Assembly (NCBI GenBank): GCA_049889095.1
Contig: JBLJFK010000001.1
Strand: one strand, 5' to 3'
Length of the DNA stretch: 64,000 nt
Source of the DNA: Ewingella sp049889095
GTDB taxonomy: Bacteria > Pseudomonadota > Gammaproteobacteria > Enterobacterales > Enterobacteriaceae
Shown here in pieces: positions 26,683-36,609 of the stretch. The stretch's first letter is position 1. Each line of letters starts with the position of its first letter. Below the pieces are notes generated by a model. That model did no database searches. It worked only from the letters and a program-made list of their open reading frames with translations, and had not been told where the DNA came from. A program made the position numbers and the translations under genes.

Positions 26683-29276
26683 GCCGCCTGTTACGCGCAT
26701 TTCTGATGCCGCCGGTGGCGACGGTGCTACAAAACCGTTATCGCCTGTACCGACAGAACGGTGCATCCTCTCTTGCTGCGTTATTCATGGTATTTTGTGC
26801 CGCAACGGGGTGGCTACTGCTGCGTTTTGAATCGCCAACCTGGCAGCGGATCCGTGCTGAACGTTACCGCTGGTATCCGCATATTTCGGCAGTGCATCCA
26901 CGTCCTCTCGACCCTCTGCGCTATCTGCTGCAAACCCTGTGGCTATTATTGGTTATTCCCGCTGGCGGAGTACGAGGACATATTGTTATCAGCGACTGGC
27001 CGCAGCGCCTTCGCGAGAAAGTGCATTCCTGGCTGAACGCCATTCCCGTCCGTATGTCGCAGAGTCCGCTGGAGGAAGATGTGCGGGTACAAATAGGGGG
27101 AATAAGCGGTATTGCCAAACGTTTGATGATGATCGTTGGCGGAACGATCGCGGTCGTGGTGGCGATGTTCTGTATCTCTCAACCCTTCGGCTATCTGGCG
27201 CAATTTATTTTCGTCGTGCTGCTGTGGAGCATTGCCATGCTGGTGCGCCGCATTCCGGGGCGCTTTCCTGCACTAATGTTGATTGTGTTATCGCTGACCA
27301 TCTCTTGTCGCTATCTGTGGTGGCGCTACACGTCGACGCTTAACTGGGACGACCCAGTCAGCCTGATCTGCGGTTTACTCCTGCTGGCGGCTGAAACGTA
27401 TTCCTGGACCGTGTTGGTGTTGGGATATTTCCAAACCATTTGGCCGCTGAACCGCAAACCTGTACCGATGCCGGAGGACATTTCTGGCTGGCCCACCGTT
27501 GATCTGCTGGTACCCACATACAACGAAGAGTTGAGCGTGGTGAAGCCGACCCTGTATGCCGCACTGGGCCTTGACTGGCCAAAAGAGAAGCTGACCATCT
27601 GGCTGCTGGATGACGGTAATCGGCCTGATTTCGCTGCGTTTGCCCGCGAAATCGGCGTGAAGTATATTGCGCGTGCGACACATGAATATGCTAAAGCGGG
27701 CAACATCAATAATGCTCTGAAGCAGTGTCAGAGCGAATTAGTCGCGATCTTCGACTGCGACCACGTGCCAACCCGTTCCTTTCTACAACTGACCGTGGGC
27801 TGGTTCTTTAAAGATAAAAAACTCGGCATGTTGCAGACGCCACATCACTTTTTCTCCGCCGATCCTTTCGAGCGCAACATTGGCCGTATGCGCCGAATCC
27901 CTAACGAGGGTGAACTGTTTTACGGGCTGGTGCAGGATGGTAATGACCTGTGGGATGCCAGCTTCTTTTGCGGTTCGTGCGCCGTATTACGCCGCACCGT
28001 ACTGGATGAAATAGGTGGCATTGCGGTTGAAACCGTCACCGAAGATGCCCATACGTCGCTGCGCATGCATCGTCACGGACATACATCGGCCTATATCCGG
28101 ATTCCCCAGGCGGCCGGTTTGGCGACGGAAAGTCTGGCGGCCCACGTAAACCAACGCATCCGCTGGGCGCGGGGCATGGTGCAAATTTTCCGTCTCGATA
28201 ATCCGCTGTTTGGCAAAGGTTTAAAACTGGCGCAGCGGCTGTGCTATGCCAATGCGATGCTGCATTTTCTGGCCGGTATCCCGCGTTTAATCTTCCTGAC
28301 GGCACCGTTGGCCTTCCTGTTAATGCATGCATATATAATCTATGCGCCAGCGCTGGCCATCGCACTTTATGTACTGCCACATATGGTCCATGCCAGCCTT
28401 GCTACCTCAAGAGTTCAGGGAAAATATCGGCATTCGTTTTGGAGCGAGATCTACGAAACCGTGTTGGCGTGGTACATCGCACGGCCGACCACGGTAGCGC
28501 TGTTTAATCCCCATGCAGGGGCCTTTAACGTCACTGCCAAAGGCGGCAAGAACGATCACGACTACGTTGACTGGAAGATAACCCGACCATATCAAATTCT
28601 GATGCTATTAAATTTAGCCGGTTTTGTTGTCGGTATCTGGCGTCTGGTTTATGGCCATACGGAGGAGTTTTACACCGTACTGATAAGTCTGGCCTGGGTG
28701 ATTTACAACATGATTATTCTCGGCGGTGCGATTGCCGTGGCCTTTGAATCGAAACAGGTTCGTCAGGCCCACCGCGTTGAGGTTTCGCTACCGGCCGCTC
28801 TGGCAAGGGCAGAAGGGCATATTTTTGCCTGTACCTTACAGGACTTCTCAGATAGCGGCGCCGGGATCGAAACCGAAAACGCGGCGCTGTTCCAGCCAGG
28901 AGAGAGCGTGACGCTGTTGCTGCACCGTGGACAACAGGAATATGCATTTCCGTGCAGTGTGAGCCGGGTGTTTGGGCACCACGTTGGCATTCAACTACAG
29001 AAAATGAGCACTCAGCAGCAGGTTGATTTTATTCAATGTACATTTGCCCGCGCCGACAGCTGGGTGGTGCGTGAAGACAGTTTCCCAGAGGACAAACCGC
29101 TGGAAAGTTTGCGTGACGTTTTGGGGTTAGGGCTGCGGGGATACATGCGCATACTTGATATTGCGCCACATCGTTATCGACCCTTTATCGCCCGAACCAA
29201 TACTTTTAGCCGCTGGGTAATGTCATTTCTTCCACGTAATCCGCCGCTGCCCGTCCAACCAGAGAATCAACCTTGA
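26679..29276 (+). CDS. bcsA: cellulose synthase catalytic subunit BcsA
   Basis: 865 residues. Membrane segments flank a family-2 glycosyltransferase domain with all catalytic motifs: DDG at 311-313, DCD at 359-361, TED at 454-456 (catalytic base) and QRIRW at 492-496. The C-terminal PilZ domain carries R695-x3-R699 and D722-x-S-x-x-G727, so c-di-GMP activation is intact. It polymerises UDP-glucose into beta-1,4-glucan and extrudes the chain with BcsB. It starts inside the bcsQ stop. Confidence 0.97.
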   Translation: MSRLLRAFLMPPVATVLQNRYRLYRQNGASSLAALFMVFCAATGWLLLRFESPTWQRIRAERYRWYPHISAVHPRPLDPLRYLLQTLWLLLVIPAGGVRGHIVISDWPQRLREKVHSWLNAIPVRMSQSPLEEDVRVQIGGISGIAKRLMMIVGGTIAVVVAMFCISQPFGYLAQFIFVVLLWSIAMLVRRIPGRFPALMLIVLSLTISCRYLWWRYTSTLNWDDPVSLICGLLLLAAETYSWTVLVLGYFQTIWPLNRKPVPMPEDISGWPTVDLLVPTYNEELSVVKPTLYAALGLDWPKEKLTIWLLDDGNRPDFAAFAREIGVKYIARATHEYAKAGNINNALKQCQSELVAIFDCDHVPTRSFLQLTVGWFFKDKKLGMLQTPHHFFSADPFERNIGRMRRIPNEGELFYGLVQDGNDLWDASFFCGSCAVLRRTVLDEIGGIAVETVTEDAHTSLRMHRHGHTSAYIRIPQAAGLATESLAAHVNQRIRWARGMVQIFRLDNPLFGKGLKLAQRLCYANAMLHFLAGIPRLIFLTAPLAFLLMHAYIIYAPALAIALYVLPHMVHASLATSRVQGKYRHSFWSEIYETVLAWYIARPTTVALFNPHAGAFNVTAKGGKNDHDYVDWKITRPYQILMLLNLAGFVVGIWRLVYGHTEEFYTVLISLAWVIYNMIILGGAIAVAFESKQVRQAHRVEVSLPAALARAEGHIFACTLQDFSDSGAGIETENAALFQPGESVTLLLHRGQQEYAFPCSVSRVFGHHVGIQLQKMSTQQQVDFIQCTFARADSWVVREDSFPEDKPLESLRDVLGLGLRGYMRILDIAPHRYRPFIARTNTFSRWVMSFLPRNPPLPVQPENQP

Positions 29277-29289
29277 TGATGATGAAACA

Positions 29290-31611
29290 ATGAAAATACT
29301 TCCCTGGGTCACTTTTATCGCTGCGGCATTGGGTATCACGGCACCGGTTTTCAGTGCTGAAACACCGGCCACTCTGGCCCCTGTCAGCAATGTTGTTATG
29401 CAACCAGCGCTGCCGGGCGTCGCACCCGCTCTTGCTCCAGTGAGCATCCCCGGAGCACCGGTCCGTGATGTAACGTTAGCGTTTCAGGACATTGCGCCTG
29501 CGCCGGGTGCCATGACGCTGCGCGGATTCCAGCCGAACGGCCAGATTGAATTTGGCGTGCGCGGTGATGAAGTGGTGACACAAGCTACCCTGAACCTGGA
29601 GTTCACGCCGTCTCCGTCACTTATTCCCGTGCAGTCGCACCTCAAGGTTTATCTCAATGACCAGTTGATGGGCGTGGAAGTCATCGATAAGGATCAACTC
29701 GGTAAGCAAAATCATCTGCAGATGGTTATCGATCCGCGTTATATCACCGACTTCAACCGGATCCGTCTGGAGTTCATCGGTCATTATCAGAATATTTGTG
29801 AAAATCCGGCTAACAGCACGCTGTGGCTGGAAATAGGCAAGGGGAGTTCGCTGTCGCTGCAGTATCAGAAGTTACCGTTGAGCAACGAGTTATCTCACTT
29901 CCCGGTACCGTTCTTTGATGCGCGGGATACGCGACCATTGTCTCTGCCGATGGTATTTACTGCATCGCCGGACGCCAGCCAGCAGCAAGCGGCCGCCATT
30001 CTGGCATCATGGTTTGGTGCCAAAGCGCAGTGGCGCGGCCAGAATTTCCCGGTGCTCTACAACCAACTGCCCGACAGCCACGCAGTGGTGTTTGCCACTA
30101 ATGATAAGCGCCCTGGCTTCCTCAAAGAGATGCCGCCGGTGAAAGGGCCGACCGTGCAAATGGTCAGCCGCCCGGACAATCCCTATGTCAAAATGTTGTT
30201 GATCCTGGGCCGGGACGACAAAGATTTACTGACCGCCGTCAAAGGCATTGCGCAGGGCAATATGCTGTTCCGTGGTCAAACTATCAACATTGATCACGTT
30301 GAGCAGTTACAGCCACGCCAGCCTTACGATGCACCAAACTGGGTGCGAACCGATCGGCCAATGCACTTCGGCGAGCTGAAACAGTACGCCGAACAATTGC
30401 AGGCAGATGGCATTCAACCGAATCCGATCACCCTGAACATGAACCTGCCTCCTGACCTGTTCCTCATTAACAGTAACGGGATAGATATGCGGCTGAAATA
30501 CCGCTATACCTCGCCGCAGCTTAAAAATACGTCGCGTGTGAGTATTAGCCTGAACAACCAGTTTGTGCAGGATTTCACGCTGATCCCGGGCCACGATCAA
30601 GATTCGCAACTGCTGCATTTGTCCCTTCTGCAGGGGCTACTGGATGACCATAAAGATCTGATGATCCCTGCGCTCAAACTCGGTGCGGTTAACCAGATGC
30701 GTTTTGATTTTGATTACACGTCACTGTTGGCGAGCGGTACCGAAGGGCGCTGCGAAACCTATACAACCGTGCCAAATCATGTGGTGATCGACGATAGCTC
30801 GACCATCGACTTCTCCGGCTACCGTCACTTTATGGCCATGCCGGACCTGCGTGCTTTCGCCAACGCCGGTTTCCCATTTAGCCGTTTGGCCGATCTGTCG
30901 CAAACGCTGGTGCTGGTGAAAAATCAGCCGCAGACAGTTCAAGTGACAACCCTACTTGATACGCTCGGCAACATCGGTGCGTTGACCGGTTATCCTGCGG
31001 TGGGTATGTCATTAAGCGATGATTGGTCGAAGGCCAAAACGACCGACGCTGACCTGCTAATGATTGGCGCACTGCCGGCCGACCTGCCTGATGGCAGCAT
31101 GAAAGATGAGAAAAAGGCCAGCTTGTTAATTGACGCTACGCGCAGTGCGGTCAATATCCCGTCACGCCAGGTTGCACTGCCAGAAAGTACTGCACCTGCC
31201 AGCGATGCCGCCGCCGATACCGATACGCAAATCACTGCGCAGGGGCCCATTTCCGCCATTGTCGGACTACAGTCGCCCTATCATGATCAGCGCAGTATCG
31301 TGGCGTTGCTGGCTAACAGCCCGCAAGGTTTCGATATGCTGAATAAAAGCCTGCAGGACAGCAAACAGAAGGCGCTGGTATTTGGTTCAGTGGCTATTTT
31401 CCGTGATTCTGGTGTGAACAGCCTGAAAGTCGGCGATGTTTATTACGTCGGCCATTTACCTTGGTGGGAGCGCGTGTGGAACACACTGGCGACTCATCCG
31501 GTGCTGCTGGCCTTTATGGCCATGTTTGCCGTGGTACTGATTGCTATTATGTTGTGGAGCGGGTTACGTGCGCTGAGCCGTCGCCGTTTATCTTCCGACG
31601 ATCAGGATTAA
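29290..31611 (+). CDS. bcsB: cellulose synthase periplasmic subunit BcsB
   Basis: 773 residues, with a signal peptide (ending PVFSA), a large periplasmic region of paired carbohydrate-binding and flavodoxin-like domains, and one C-terminal membrane anchor (about 745-765) that docks to BcsA. It guides the glucan chain through the periplasm and is required for BcsA activity. It begins 13 bases after bcsA. The next gene, four bases downstream, is bcsC rather than bcsZ. Confidence 0.95.
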   Translation: MKILPWVTFIAAALGITAPVFSAETPATLAPVSNVVMQPALPGVAPALAPVSIPGAPVRDVTLAFQDIAPAPGAMTLRGFQPNGQIEFGVRGDEVVTQATLNLEFTPSPSLIPVQSHLKVYLNDQLMGVEVIDKDQLGKQNHLQMVIDPRYITDFNRIRLEFIGHYQNICENPANSTLWLEIGKGSSLSLQYQKLPLSNELSHFPVPFFDARDTRPLSLPMVFTASPDASQQQAAAILASWFGAKAQWRGQNFPVLYNQLPDSHAVVFATNDKRPGFLKEMPPVKGPTVQMVSRPDNPYVKMLLILGRDDKDLLTAVKGIAQGNMLFRGQTINIDHVEQLQPRQPYDAPNWVRTDRPMHFGELKQYAEQLQADGIQPNPITLNMNLPPDLFLINSNGIDMRLKYRYTSPQLKNTSRVSISLNNQFVQDFTLIPGHDQDSQLLHLSLLQGLLDDHKDLMIPALKLGAVNQMRFDFDYTSLLASGTEGRCETYTTVPNHVVIDDSSTIDFSGYRHFMAMPDLRAFANAGFPFSRLADLSQTLVLVKNQPQTVQVTTLLDTLGNIGALTGYPAVGMSLSDDWSKAKTTDADLLMIGALPADLPDGSMKDEKKASLLIDATRSAVNIPSRQVALPESTAPASDAAADTDTQITAQGPISAIVGLQSPYHDQRSIVALLANSPQGFDMLNKSLQDSKQKALVFGSVAIFRDSGVNSLKVGDVYYVGHLPWWERVWNTLATHPVLLAFMAMFAVVLIAIMLWSGLRALSRRRLSSDDQD

Positions 31612-31615
31612 TCAG

Positions 31616-34600
31616 GTGGTTAACTCACCGTTTTTACCGCGAAGCTCGCCACTCAGATTGAGTCTGCTGGCACTGACATTAGGGCTGACACTTTTGCCGG
31701 ATACGGGTCGTGCTGCCGAAGTGGCACCGGAGCAGTGGCTGCTGGAGCAAGTTCGCGTTGGCGAAGCCAGTCATCAGGACGATCTGGTGCGGCAGTCGCT
31801 GTACCGTCTGGAACTGATGGCACCTGAGAACCCTCAGGTGTTGTCTGCTCGCCTGCGCCTGGCGCTGCGTGAGGGCAATCAGGTACTGGCGCAACAACAG
31901 CTGGAGAAAATCCATCAGGTTGCGCCTGATTCGGACATCTACCATCAGGCACAGCTCAGCCTGAAAATGGCCAAGCCAGAAGTGCAACAACAGCTGCAAC
32001 AGGCGCGCTTACTGGCAACCGCAGGGCGTCTGTCCGAGGCCCGCGCGCAGTATGACGCACTATTTGCCGCGCAGCCGCCGACGCTGGACCTGGCGGTGGA
32101 ATATTGGTTATTGGTCGGCCGGATCCCCGGGCAAAAAGAGCAGGCGCGAGGACAGCTGCTGGCGCTCAATACTCAATATCCTGGCGATGTCAGCCTGCGA
32201 CTGGAGCTGGCTAAAATGGCCTTTGAACAGGGCAATTCAGAGCAGGCTGTCTCACTGTTAAAACAGGTAGCAAACAGCAATGAGGGGCGTGGTGCGGCGG
32301 CAGACATGTGGCTGGCACAGATTAAATCGCAGCCGGTCAGCAACCAAAGCGTGGCAGATCTGCAACGTTTTATGGGGGTGTTCGACACCGGCGCAGCGGC
32401 GATCGCCGCGCAGCAGGAATTACAGCGTCAACGGGCGATGCTGGCTGACCCGCACTATCAGGCACGCGTGACCGGGCTGGCGCAGATTGCCCGCGGTGGA
32501 TCAACCGGGGCAATTGCCCCGCTGAAGAAAGCGCTGGAAGAGAAACCCAACGATGCCGAAGTGCTTGGCGCTATGGGATTAGCCTATTCGCGTGCAGGCA
32601 AACATGCGCAGGCTCTCAGCCTGTTCGAGCAGGCAAAAAATGCCGGGCAGGATGGCTATAACAATGGGAAATGGACTAGCTTGATCCAGTCTAACCGCTA
32701 CTGGCTGGAAATCGAGCAGGGCGATAAAGCCCTGAAAGCCAATGATCTCAATCAAGCAGGCGTTCATTACCAGCGGGCGCAGCGCATTGACCCGCGTGAC
32801 CCTTGGGCACGGATTGGCCAGGGGGATGTCGCCGTTATGGGCCATGATGATGCCCTGGCCGAACAGGCTTACCGCAGGGCGCTCAGTATTGAACACGATA
32901 ACAGCAGTGCCCAGCGCGGGTTGATCAATATTTATCAGCGCCAATCGCCGCAAAAAGCCCTCGACTATCTGAACACGTTACCGGCCGCCCAGCGCGCCAG
33001 GCTCAGTGATAAACAGCAGGGCATTCAGGACGATTTACTGAGTGCCGATGCAGAGCGTTTTGCTGCCAACCGCCAGTGGTCTCAGGCGGCACAGAGCGAT
33101 GAGAAAATCTTGCAGCACAATCCCGATGACGTGTGGGCAACCTATCACTACGCTAATGCGCTGACTGAAATAGGTCGACAGGGTGACGCTGACGCGGCAT
33201 TTGAACGGCTGGCCGCAAGACGTCCGGCTGATCCGCAGCAGGTCTACGCCTATTCGCTTTATCTTTCCGGCACCGATCGCGATACCGCAGCGTTTAACCA
33301 TTTACATACCTTGCCGCAGGCGCAGTGGGATAACAATGCGCGCGAGATGGCGCACCGTATTATCCTTGATAAAATCCTCAATGATATTGACCAACTGACT
33401 GCCCGTGGCGACATCGACGAGGCTAAAATTCAGTTGCAAACCGCGAAACTTCCGGCCAGCAGACTGAGCCTCAACCAACAACGCCGTGTGGCAATGGCGT
33501 GGCACGACGTAGGCGAAACGGTAAAAGCTGCTGCGTTATTACGACCCCTCACTACGGCGGCAGCCCGGTTACCAGCCGGTCAGGATAAAGCACTTATTTT
33601 CCGCGATACCGCACGTCTGGAACAACAAACTGGCCACCCTCAGGCCGCACGTAAAGATTACCAACAAGCGATGGTTGCCAGCGGCATCACTTCTGAAACA
33701 CCAGCAGACAATGACAGCTATACCGTGTTGACACGCAACAACCCCACGGATGACTGGCTCAAACGTGGTATTCGCTCTGATGCCCATGATTTGTATCGTA
33801 AGCAGGATGTCAATTTCACCCTTGATCAGGACGTGTCAAGAAACAAAGGCACACCGGGTAAATCCGATCTCAAAGCTAATACCGCCATGTTGCAGGCCGA
33901 TATGCCTTGGGATCAGGGGCGTGCTTTTCTGCGTTCTGACATTGTGCGTATGAATAACGGCACCTTTAACAACGAAAATGGCAATTACAGCGCATCTTTC
34001 GGAACCTGTAATGTTGAATGCAGCAGTGATCAAAAGCAGCAAGCTAAGGGCGTGAGTTTCGGTGCAGGGTATAAAGACAATCAATGGGAAGGCGATCTCG
34101 GCACCACGCCGCTTGGTTTCCCGGTGGTGGATTGGGTCGGCAGTCTGGCGTACAGCAGTGACTGGCGCGATATCGGCTGGACGGCAACGGCGTCTCGGCG
34201 CTCCATTTCCAGCTCGTTACTCTCCTTTGCCGGTGCGAAAGACCCAAACACCGGCACCACGTGGGGCGGTGTGCGCGCAACCGGTGTCAGTCTGGGATTG
34301 AGCTACGATCAGGGCCAAGCCCATGGGCTTTGGGGTGACATCAGCGCGCATCAACTTACCGGTAAAAACGTGGCTGACAATAGCCGTGAACGTCTACTGG
34401 GCGGCTATTACTACAAAGTCATTAATGAAGATAATCGCCGTGCCACCGTCGGACTTAACTCGATGCTGTGGCATTACCAGAAAGACCTCAGCGGCTACAC
34501 CCTGGGACAGGGCGGTTATTACAGTCCACAGCAATATTTCTCTTTGTCAGTCCCTGTTAATTATCGCCAACGGACGGATAATTGGTCATGGCAAGTCGGT

Positions 34601-34918
34601 GGGTCGGTCTCTTGGTCTGCATCCTCGACCAGTGATCAAAAACGCTATCCTTTACAGAATCTGATCCCCGATACGCTGTCGGATAAAGACGCAGTAGAAC
34701 AGGGGAGTCGCAGCTCCGGCTTCGGTTATACCGCTCAGGCGCTGGTTGAGAGGCGGTTGACATCGCACTGGACTGTCGGCGCAAGCATCGATATCCAGCA
34801 GGCGAAAGATTACACGCCGAGCCATTTCCTGCTGTATGCACGCTATTCACTGTCCGGCTGGCAGGGCGATCTGGATATACCGCCACAGCCGCTGGTGCCT
34901 TACGCCGATTTCAAATAA
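31616..34918 (+). CDS. bcsC: cellulose secretion outer-membrane protein BcsC
   Basis: 1100 residues from a GTG start (E. coli 1157). A signal peptide (ending GRA) is followed by a long array of TPR repeats filling the periplasm to about residue 750, then a C-terminal beta-barrel ending YARYSLSGWQGDLDIPPQPLVPYADFK in outline, which forms the export pore. The TPR region binds peptidoglycan and passes cellulose outward. It follows bcsB with a four-base gap, where bcsZ is found in E. coli-type operons. Confidence 0.95.
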   Translation: MVNSPFLPRSSPLRLSLLALTLGLTLLPDTGRAAEVAPEQWLLEQVRVGEASHQDDLVRQSLYRLELMAPENPQVLSARLRLALREGNQVLAQQQLEKIHQVAPDSDIYHQAQLSLKMAKPEVQQQLQQARLLATAGRLSEARAQYDALFAAQPPTLDLAVEYWLLVGRIPGQKEQARGQLLALNTQYPGDVSLRLELAKMAFEQGNSEQAVSLLKQVANSNEGRGAAADMWLAQIKSQPVSNQSVADLQRFMGVFDTGAAAIAAQQELQRQRAMLADPHYQARVTGLAQIARGGSTGAIAPLKKALEEKPNDAEVLGAMGLAYSRAGKHAQALSLFEQAKNAGQDGYNNGKWTSLIQSNRYWLEIEQGDKALKANDLNQAGVHYQRAQRIDPRDPWARIGQGDVAVMGHDDALAEQAYRRALSIEHDNSSAQRGLINIYQRQSPQKALDYLNTLPAAQRARLSDKQQGIQDDLLSADAERFAANRQWSQAAQSDEKILQHNPDDVWATYHYANALTEIGRQGDADAAFERLAARRPADPQQVYAYSLYLSGTDRDTAAFNHLHTLPQAQWDNNAREMAHRIILDKILNDIDQLTARGDIDEAKIQLQTAKLPASRLSLNQQRRVAMAWHDVGETVKAAALLRPLTTAAARLPAGQDKALIFRDTARLEQQTGHPQAARKDYQQAMVASGITSETPADNDSYTVLTRNNPTDDWLKRGIRSDAHDLYRKQDVNFTLDQDVSRNKGTPGKSDLKANTAMLQADMPWDQGRAFLRSDIVRMNNGTFNNENGNYSASFGTCNVECSSDQKQQAKGVSFGAGYKDNQWEGDLGTTPLGFPVVDWVGSLAYSSDWRDIGWTATASRRSISSSLLSFAGAKDPNTGTTWGGVRATGVSLGLSYDQGQAHGLWGDISAHQLTGKNVADNSRERLLGGYYYKVINEDNRRATVGLNSMLWHYQKDLSGYTLGQGGYYSPQQYFSLSVPVNYRQRTDNWSWQVGGSVSWSASSTSDQKRYPLQNLIPDTLSDKDAVEQGSRSSGFGYTAQALVERRLTSHWTVGASIDIQQAKDYTPSHFLLYARYSLSGWQGDLDIPPQPLVPYADFK

Positions 34919-34934
34919 AGGATGATGTGACCTG

Positions 34935-35522
34935 ATGGCCGCCGAACTCGTTTTGCCTGACAACCAACCCCGCTGTCACTGGGGTTTCTCCGACCTGATG
35001 ATGCTGGATTATCACGATAATGAATGGGGCAAGCCGAACTATGACAGCCAGTCATTGTGGGAAAAACTGATGCTCGACGGCTTTCAGGCCGGGCTGTCGT
35101 GGCGCATTATTTTGAAAAAGCGCGACGCATTCCGGTTAGCCTTTTGCGGTTTCGAACCCGAAAAAGTCGCACAGTTTACGGAGGAAGATATCGAAAGACT
35201 GGTGGGTAACGCCGACATTATTCGATCCCGCGCCAAGATTAATGCGGTGGTGAAAAACGCCCGTGCGTATCTTGCAATGCAACAGGCAGGCGAAGAGTTT
35301 AGCGAGTGGATCTGGTCGCAGGTGGGAGGAAAACCCATTCAACATGTTGGTCCGGTGCCGACCAAAGATGCGCTGTCTGAACGTATTTCCAACGACCTGA
35401 AAAAACGCGGTTTTACCTTTGTCGGCCCGACCATTGTCTACGCCTGGATGGAAGCCACCGGGCTGATTAACACACATCATCCTGACTGCTTTCGCCGCGC
35501 TCAGGTCGCTTCAGGGGCATAA
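34935..35522 (+). CDS. tag: 3-methyladenine DNA glycosylase I (Tag family)
   Basis: 195 residues. The zinc-site residues of Tag are visible: C14 in RCHWGF, H27 in YHDNEWG, and the C-terminal HHPDC pair. The HhH-like core (WEKLMLDGFQAGLSWRIILKKRDAF) fits. It excises 3-methyladenine from alkylated DNA. It begins 16 bases after bcsC and may be read through from the cellulose operon, although it has its own ribosome binding site. Its last 22 bases overlap the end of the convergent GlxA-type gene. Confidence 0.88.
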   Translation: MAAELVLPDNQPRCHWGFSDLMMLDYHDNEWGKPNYDSQSLWEKLMLDGFQAGLSWRIILKKRDAFRLAFCGFEPEKVAQFTEEDIERLVGNADIIRSRAKINAVVKNARAYLAMQQAGEEFSEWIWSQVGGKPIQHVGPVPTKDALSERISNDLKKRGFTFVGPTIVYAWMEATGLINTHHPDCFRRAQVASGA

Positions 35523-36469
35523 AAACGGCGATACTGTGACGGTGTCACGTTTAACTGCCGCACAAAGGCCCGGCGTAAGATGTCTACGCTGGAGAATCCG
35601 CAGTTGTCTGCAATCTGTTTGACGGCAAGAGCGGTCAATTCCAGCAGTTCGCGCGCGCGCGCAATACGCTGCTGCTCCAACCATCCCGCAGGGGTGAGTC
35701 CGATCGCCTGATTAAACAGACGCGTCAGATGCCTGACGCTGACGCCCATATGCGCCGCCATCGTTTGTGCATTATGCGGCGAATCCAGCGAACTCATCAC
35801 CCAGCGTTGCAGGTGCTGTAGGGCTGAACGCCCGCTCACTGACGCCTTACCGTGGCGGCTGAATTGCAACTGTCCGCAGGGGCGTTTGAAAAACATCACC
35901 AGTTGCGCCGCCACGGACATGGCCACTTCCCGACCTAAATCTTCCTCAACCATATTCAATGCCAGATCCAACCCAGACGTCACGCCAGCGGCGGTGCGGA
36001 GCGGGCCATCACTCAAAAAAATCGCGTCGGCATCGACCTGTGCCAGCGGGAAGTCGTGGGCGAGTTTTGCGGCCACGGCCCAGTGAGTAGTGACTCGCCG
36101 GCCATCCAGCAACCCGGCCGCTCCCAGCAGCAGGGCACCGCTGCATACCGAGCCATAACGCACAGATTTCTGTGCCAGATGATGGATCGCTGAGAGCATT
36201 TCCGCACCAGGCTGAAAGGTGTCCAGTGCCGGTGCGCCGGCGATCAGAAAGGTGTCAATCGGCGGCAGATTCTCATCCTGTAGAAACATATCGCCCAGCA
36301 GGCGCACGCCGGACGATGAAATCACCGGTTGGTTATCTAGCGCCATCACCTGTAGTCGGTAAACCTGCCGCCCGAGCTGGGTATTTGCCTCAGCAAATAC
36401 ATCCAGAGGCCCCGAAATGTCCAGCAGTTGGACGCCTGGGACAGCAAGAACAACAATATTTTTGATCAT
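35501..36469 (-). CDS. GlxA-family transcriptional regulator (DJ-1/PfpI + AraC)
   Basis: 322 residues. The N-terminal half is a DJ-1/PfpI-like domain (FLIAGAPAL, then the cysteine elbow YGSVCSGALLLGAAGLL). The C-terminal half is an AraC-type double helix-turn-helix (MAAHMGVSVRHLTRLFNQAIGLTPAGWLEQQRI and VKQIADNCGFSSVDILRRAF). The start has AGGAGG nine bases upstream. It is divergent from an HD-domain gene across 140 bases, the classic place for its target promoter. The effector is unknown. Confidence 0.9.
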   Translation of the reverse strand: MIKNIVVLAVPGVQLLDISGPLDVFAEANTQLGRQVYRLQVMALDNQPVISSSGVRLLGDMFLQDENLPPIDTFLIAGAPALDTFQPGAEMLSAIHHLAQKSVRYGSVCSGALLLGAAGLLDGRRVTTHWAVAAKLAHDFPLAQVDADAIFLSDGPLRTAAGVTSGLDLALNMVEEDLGREVAMSVAAQLVMFFKRPCGQLQFSRHGKASVSGRSALQHLQRWVMSSLDSPHNAQTMAAHMGVSVRHLTRLFNQAIGLTPAGWLEQQRIARARELLELTALAVKQIADNCGFSSVDILRRAFVRQLNVTPSQYRRFYAPEAT

Positions 36470-36609
36470 CAGCCGCTTTCCTCCTTTTTGCTGTCACGTA
36501 TGTACGCAAATGTCTTGATTAGTCGCTATGCGATGATTGATGACATTCATCATGACGCCTATTCTGCTTTGACACAATGAAAGTCACTGTCTTAACGAGG
36601 GTCAATATC

